Origin: Crocinitomicaceae bacterium | Lineage (GTDB): Bacteria; Bacteroidota; Bacteroidia; Flavobacteriales_D; Crocinitomicaceae | Length of the DNA stretch: 64,000 bases | Direction: 5' to 3' | Assembly: GCA_030833845.1 (NCBI GenBank) | Contig: JAURGK010000011.1 | Location: 1-64,000, forward strand | In this document: one piece after another, positions 59,864 to 64,000 of the stretch | Numbering within the stretch: position 1 is the first letter of the stretch | How the letters are laid out: every line of letters starts with the position of its first letter | Notes under the pieces: generated by a model | The model's database searches: none | Seen by the model: the letters and a program-made list of their open reading frames with translations, nothing else | Told to the model about the DNA's origin: nothing | Made by a program: the position numbers and the translations under genes

Positions 59864-60759
59864 TTTTCGTCATATTTTTGGGTTTATCGCTGCGCGCTTT
59901 TGCTGATTTGTTGCCGTTAGAGTTGAGTTTGAATCTCCGGCAATTGCCTTGCTTATCAAATTCGTTTACCTTGTTGGAATTAGAGATTAAAAATCAAAGC
60001 AACTTGAATAGCAGCATCTTGGTTCCTGGCCATCCACAATTAGGGTTGGGCCTCTTTGAAGTGCAGGTCTATGAAAGGAGGCAAACCATGAAGTGGACCA
60101 ATGTAAGTAATGTAGAATTAATCATCTCAGATTCAATAATCGTAGATAAAAACTACATGCAATTTTGGTCTTTACGACCCGGTGAGAGTTTTCGCCAGTT
60201 GTTTGTCTTAAACATAGCACCTACGCCAAATTTGGCTTTTCAAGTCAAGTATCAACCGCATGTTTGTACGGACTACTTTTCGTATGCATTTCGCTGGTAT
60301 GATCAAGAGGGGAGTCCAGAAGAGGAGGCCATTGAGGGTGATCAGCGCTTCAAATACCAGGGGCCCATGTTTAGCAATTTATGTGAGGTGGGCAATGCAA
60401 TTGTATATGAAATGGATCAACAAGCCAAACATTTTTACAATGGACGTTGGCTGATTATTAAACATCAATTAAAGCACAAGCGAAAATACCCACAAAGATG
60501 GCCAGTTTTGAGTAAGCAGTTATATAGCCAAGTGGTACTATCTTCTTTGCCAACATACGCGAATCAATGGCTTGTGGTTGAAACAAAAAAGGGCATAAAA
60601 ATTATCTTATTGGATTATCGAATTGGAAAAATATATCGGCTACGAGCGTTTTTTGCAAAAATTGCCCATTTGTGTGGAGCAAGAAAAGTATTTTGGCGCA
60701 CCTCTTCGTTTAAATCCTTGAAATTAATTCACTTCCAAGTCATGGATTTTAATCTATGA
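59851..60759 (+). CDS. Unknown exported protein next to the MORN-repeat gene
   Basis: The 302-residue protein has a possible signal peptide (VFVIFLGLSLRAFAD), a beta-rich N-terminal domain (about 20-160, with LLELEIKNQSNLNSSILVPGHP and SLRPGESFRQLFVLNI) and a basic C-terminal half. No family is recognised. The GTG start at 59851 is inside the previous gene (13-nt overlap), which suggests coupled translation. Its end overlaps the convergent SGNH-like gene by 11 nt. Confidence 0.72.
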   Translation: MARIVFVIFLGLSLRAFADLLPLELSLNLRQLPCLSNSFTLLELEIKNQSNLNSSILVPGHPQLGLGLFEVQVYERRQTMKWTNVSNVELIISDSIIVDKNYMQFWSLRPGESFRQLFVLNIAPTPNLAFQVKYQPHVCTDYFSYAFRWYDQEGSPEEEAIEGDQRFKYQGPMFSNLCEVGNAIVYEMDQQAKHFYNGRWLIIKHQLKHKRKYPQRWPVLSKQLYSQVVLSSLPTYANQWLVVETKKGIKIILLDYRIGKIYRLRAFFAKIAHLCGARKVFWRTSSFKSLKLIHFQVMDFNL

Positions 60760-61981
60760 GATACGGTACGCGAATGTTCGTTAGGCCTTTTGCCGAGATA
60801 ATTTGAATTATTGAAGTGTTTTTGGTAAAGCTGATTAAGGTTTGATTGCCCTTTTTTTCAAATGTAATTGGATGTTCTTTTGCTGTCAAATCAAAGCCTC
60901 TTACCATAAAAATATCTGTAGCTTCTACCGCAATTTGCTGTGGCCCTGTTAATTTCCAATTTAAATTGAAATGTTCTGCGATCCCTGCATTTGGATTGGT
61001 GATAGTGATAGTTGTGGTATCATTTGAACAGGGTCCATTAGCCGCTAATATGACTTGATAGCTCGATAAATCCAAGTCATAACTGACATTGGCACCAAAG
61101 AGGATAGTTCCGTCAGGAAAAAACCATGTAAACAAAGCCTCCTGATTTGCATTTGCCGAAAAATTCATCAAATTCGATCCCAAAGAGCCTTCAACAGTTG
61201 TTGTTAATTGCAAGGTACTATCGGGATGTATGAGTTGCCAAGTAAATAAACTATCCAGTACAATAGAGCTTGCTACATTTTGTATTAATTCTGCTGTGTT
61301 AGGATCTATTCCAGGGTTGTAGGTGCTCCCCATAGAAACTTTGTGAAAAAAAGAAGAATAAAAAACACAAGCCGCTAAATAGGATCCTTCCATGCTAGGA
61401 TGGGAGCCGTCTTGTTGGTATAAATTGATGTTGGGGTGGTGGTCTCTGAGGTATTTCCATGCTATACCAACCGGAGATACTGCCGCATTGGCAGAATCGG
61501 CAATACGTAAATAGGCATTGCGCAAACGGAGGTTCATTTTATCAAAGGTATTGATCGAATCCCATTGTGGGTCTCCATTTTGACGGCCCCAAGTCATGAA
61601 GAAATTCACCTGGGCACAAGGTTGTATGGATTTTGCGCTGTCGGCAAGCAATAGGGCATAAGGAAGCGTTTGTGAGTTTACTTGAGCCGTAGGAAAACTC
61701 GGCTCCTGACTTTGGCCTTGCAAAACGATATAGTCCCAACTTTGTGCTGCCATCTTTTGATAGTTAACCATATTGGCGGCATGATTTTGAAATGTTTGTC
61801 CGCCGGGCGTATTGCTGTCGTAAATCAAAACATCTCCTAAAGAAGTACTCAATTGGCTCAACATTTCGGGTAAATTATTCACCGCTGTGTAACTATTGCC
61901 TATGAAAAGGGCTCGTAAGGTATCTTGGGCCCTAAAGTTGGCTACAAACAGGATGAAAATTAAAAGTATGTTTATACGCAT
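60749..61981 (-). CDS. Secreted SGNH/GDSL-like hydrolase
   Basis: The 410-residue protein has a signal peptide (ending NFRAQ), an SGNH-like domain (about 20-245) with FIGNSYTAVNNLP (block I; Ser in the GNSYT context), VLQGQSQEP and DGSHPSMEGSYLAA (His with preceding Asp, block V), then a beta-rich C-terminal region (about 265-410) with a PKD-like ANQEALFTWFFPDGT. Such hydrolases deacetylate or de-esterify glycans. The neighbour on the same strand is a GH3 enzyme 2 nt upstream, which suggests polysaccharide breakdown as a shared task. Confidence 0.85.
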   Translation of the reverse strand: MRINILLIFILFVANFRAQDTLRALFIGNSYTAVNNLPEMLSQLSTSLGDVLIYDSNTPGGQTFQNHAANMVNYQKMAAQSWDYIVLQGQSQEPSFPTAQVNSQTLPYALLLADSAKSIQPCAQVNFFMTWGRQNGDPQWDSINTFDKMNLRLRNAYLRIADSANAAVSPVGIAWKYLRDHHPNINLYQQDGSHPSMEGSYLAACVFYSSFFHKVSMGSTYNPGIDPNTAELIQNVASSIVLDSLFTWQLIHPDSTLQLTTTVEGSLGSNLMNFSANANQEALFTWFFPDGTILFGANVSYDLDLSSYQVILAANGPCSNDTTTITITNPNAGIAEHFNLNWKLTGPQQIAVEATDIFMVRGFDLTAKEHPITFEKKGNQTLISFTKNTSIIQIISAKGLTNIRVPYLID

Positions 61982-61983
61982 TG

Positions 61984-64000
61984 TTATTTGATTTGTAAGA
62001 TAGGTGTTTGAAGTTTTATTTCCTTGGAGGAACTGCCAATTTGAATTCGAAATTCAGTCGGGTAGGCAATAGAGTTTGGCCCTGTGGGGATGCCTAATTT
62101 AGCAATGGGTATTTTATAAGCAATCCAGCCCATGGTTTCGCCTTTTTTTATCGTGACCTTTTGGGCATCGATGAGGTATTGGACAGGAAGAGTTTCATTG
62201 GAGTAAAGGTTTTTAACATAAAATTGTAATACTTCCTTGCCATCATATGCACCTGTATTTTGAATCAAAAAAGAAAGTTCAATCGTGTCAGTAACTTGAT
62301 ATTGATAAGGATTGGCATTAGCTTGTTTTTTAACTAATAGATTGTCGTATTGAAAAGAAGTGTAACTCAGGCCATAGCCAAAAGGGTAGAGCGGTTCGCC
62401 GCTTGAATTTGTATAATCATCACCGCGACCCGTGGGTTGGTGCCAATAATTCAATGGCAATTGGCCTTCATTTTGAGGAAGGGTAATGGGCAATTTTCCC
62501 GATGGGGTCACCTCCCCGCATAAGATACGAGCTAAGGCAATACCACCTGCCTCGCCGCTGTACCAATTGTAGAGTATTGCATCAGCATCATCTTGCCAAT
62601 CTGACATAGAAACAGCACTGCCTCCGACAACTACAACGATAAGGGGTATTCCGCATGCTTTGAGCTCTTTGATCAGGTTAATTTGTGCTGGAGCTAATGC
62701 CAACGACGAACGGTCCAAAAATTCTCCTTCCGGATAGTCTACCACCACAATGGCAACGTCGTTATCGAGCACCTTTTCTAATTGTAAATAAGAATGTGAA
62801 TCTTCCTCTGCCTGTTCTTTGATAAACAATTTAATGCGACCATTGCCCTGAGGTTCTTTAAATTCAAGACAAAGTTGATAAATTTGTTTTTCACTGACTG
62901 AAATACTTTTTAATCGCTCATGAAAACCTTGTTTTTCCCATTGATCGATGAATAAGGTATCATTGATATAAAGCCTGTAGCCATCATTGCCCGACAGGCC
63001 AATTTCTATTTCTCCTTCCTGTTTGCCAACAAGTGTTGCTTCCCACTTTGCTGAGTAATAGTAATTTTCTAATGATTCTGCTGGACCATAAAGTGTCCAA
63101 TGGTGATCTATCTTTTCTTCGTTTCGAATAATAATTGGCTTGCCAACCAAATCTGGATTATCATAGTAAGAGGCTCGGAATCCGTTTTGGATGTCAAACC
63201 AACTATTGTTGGCATCTAAAATATATTGATCATCAGCCCATGGTTGGAATGGTAGATTTAAATATTGAATATTTTTTGGGCCATAGATGGCTTCCAAGCC
63301 TGTTTTGATATTTGACTTCCGAAAACCTGCGCCGCTGTAGCCACCCAATTTGACCTCGGTTGCGGCATCTCCAATTAATAAGATACGTGATTTTTTAGCC
63401 AAAGGAAGTATCGGACTCGAGCCATTCACAGACTTATTCTCAAGTAACACAACAGACTCTTCTGCACATTTTTGAGCGAGCTCATGGCCCTGGTACAAAA
63501 GCTTTTCAATCTCCTTTTGGTTTGGGATCGCTAAATATGGATGCTCAAATAATCCTAATTGGAATTTCACGCGCAACACACGTGCTACGGCTGAATCAAT
63601 TTCATTTTGTTTTGAATTATCCAATAAGGCTGGTTCAAAAAGCCCAAAATGTGCACAATCTGTTTGAAATATAACATCGAGCCCCGCACTTAAGGCATGG
63701 CTCCCAGATTCTTGGTAATTACGTGCGGTGTGGTGCAAAACCACTTCTGCGCCTACAGCGTTGGCATCTGAAATCACGAATCCTTCAAAACCCCAATCTT
63801 TTTTAAGTGTTTGCTTGATTAATTGTTCTGAACTAGAACAAGCCCGGCCATTTAAAGAATTGTAAGCACTCATCACTGATCTTGCCTTTCCTTGCTGAAT
63901 GGCAGTAAGAAAAGGGCGGTAATGACTCATGTAAAGCGCCCGGTCACCGAGACTAATCGGGTATGAATCTCGGCCACCGTCGCCTACATTAACTACAAAA
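61984..64000 (-). CDS. GH3 beta-glucosidase with PA14 insert, partial
   Basis: The gene runs off the right edge. The visible part begins upstream of residue YMSHYRPFL in an open frame (VVNVGDGGRDSYP before it), so the 63930 ATG is not the true start. It has the GH3 nucleophile region GFVISDANAV (Asp), a PA14 domain (about 225-370, NGFRASYYDNPDLVG), the second GH3 domain with DVAIVVVDYPEGEFLDRS and VVVVGGSAVSM, and a C-terminal fibronectin-III-like domain starting QYDNLLVKK. It cleaves terminal beta-glucose or similar. The SGNH-like gene lies 2 nt downstream. Confidence 0.9.
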   Translation of the reverse strand, partial: FVVNVGDGGRDSYPISLGDRALYMSHYRPFLTAIQQGKARSVMSAYNSLNGRACSSSEQLIKQTLKKDWGFEGFVISDANAVGAEVVLHHTARNYQESGSHALSAGLDVIFQTDCAHFGLFEPALLDNSKQNEIDSAVARVLRVKFQLGLFEHPYLAIPNQKEIEKLLYQGHELAQKCAEESVVLLENKSVNGSSPILPLAKKSRILLIGDAATEVKLGGYSGAGFRKSNIKTGLEAIYGPKNIQYLNLPFQPWADDQYILDANNSWFDIQNGFRASYYDNPDLVGKPIIIRNEEKIDHHWTLYGPAESLENYYYSAKWEATLVGKQEGEIEIGLSGNDGYRLYINDTLFIDQWEKQGFHERLKSISVSEKQIYQLCLEFKEPQGNGRIKLFIKEQAEEDSHSYLQLEKVLDNDVAIVVVDYPEGEFLDRSSLALAPAQINLIKELKACGIPLIVVVVGGSAVSMSDWQDDADAILYNWYSGEAGGIALARILCGEVTPSGKLPITLPQNEGQLPLNYWHQPTGRGDDYTNSSGEPLYPFGYGLSYTSFQYDNLLVKKQANANPYQYQVTDTIELSFLIQNTGAYDGKEVLQFYVKNLYSNETLPVQYLIDAQKVTIKKGETMGWIAYKIPIAKLGIPTGPNSIAYPTEFRIQIGSSSKEIKLQTPILQIK

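Noticed and set aside
1-64000. CRISPR array, insertion sequences, rRNA genes or prophage
   Set aside because: No repeat-spacer pattern, transposase, integrase, rRNA or phage structural gene was seen; gene order is continuous housekeeping and envelope genes.

Overview
The window reads as chromosome of a Bacteroidota bacterium, most likely in or near Flavobacteriales (the phylum is secure, the order is inference). Supporting signs are type IX secretion (T9SS) parts and substrates (PorQ, a PorE-like OmpA protein, one type A and one type B sorting domain), a TonB receptor with a carboxypeptidase-like N-terminal domain, a glycine-lipid acyltransferase pair, an archaeal-type ProRS, the gene order parA-parB-DUF5683-dapB-lepB-wbqC, almost no Shine-Dalgarno sequences, and promoters of the Bacteroidota type (TTG, about 20 nt, TAnnTTTG).

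Layout. 1-6.7 kb: start of a lipoyl E2 gene cut by the edge, a GT2 fusion with ridA, pabA/trpG with a DUF2147 protein, a TonB receptor, ndk with a clear terminator. 6.7-10.3 kb: prfC, an apparently exported pirin behind a perfect FNR-type box, tRNA-Lys and aroK. 10.3-17.3 kb: two unassigned envelope proteins and the par-dapB-lepB-wbqC cluster on the minus strand. 17.4-30.3 kb: FHA-like protein, rplS, PorE-like protein, threonine aldolase, a TauE-like transporter, a MORN/YwqK protein, thioesterase plus sugar dehydratase, a large T9SS type B protein, CYTH and small envelope proteins. 30.3-37.4 kb: fused E1 alpha/beta, LTA-synthase-like protein, proS, tRNA methyltransferase, PorQ. 37.4-46.6 kb: sigma factor, glsB-glsA, MBL hydrolase plus exonuclease/GIY-YIG, DUF4476, MuiA-like protein, DEAD helicase, chalcone-isomerase-like protein.

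46.6-55.6 kb is the most distinctive region: nine same-strand genes for inorganic sulfur (rhodanese, YeiH exporter, CstB-like persulfide dioxygenase-rhodanese, split YeeE/YedE transporter, TsdA-like dihaem cytochrome, OprD-like porin, TauE/SafE exporter, SoxB-like hydrolase). The two transcription starts inferred for it each carry the same palindrome TGTAAC-N4-GTTACA at the same distance from a -7 element, centred near -41, as expected of a class II Crp/Fnr-type activator. The genes suggest oxidation of persulfide or thiosulfate with export of sulfite or sulfate, without the rest of the Sox system.

55.6-64 kb: a T9SS type A propeller-like protein, a methyltransferase, a long MORN/YwqK protein with an unknown partner, an SGNH-like hydrolase, and a GH3 beta-glucosidase with a PA14 insert that runs off the right edge. 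No gene-free stretch exceeds 300 bases. I saw no insertion sequences, CRISPR array, rRNA or parS site.
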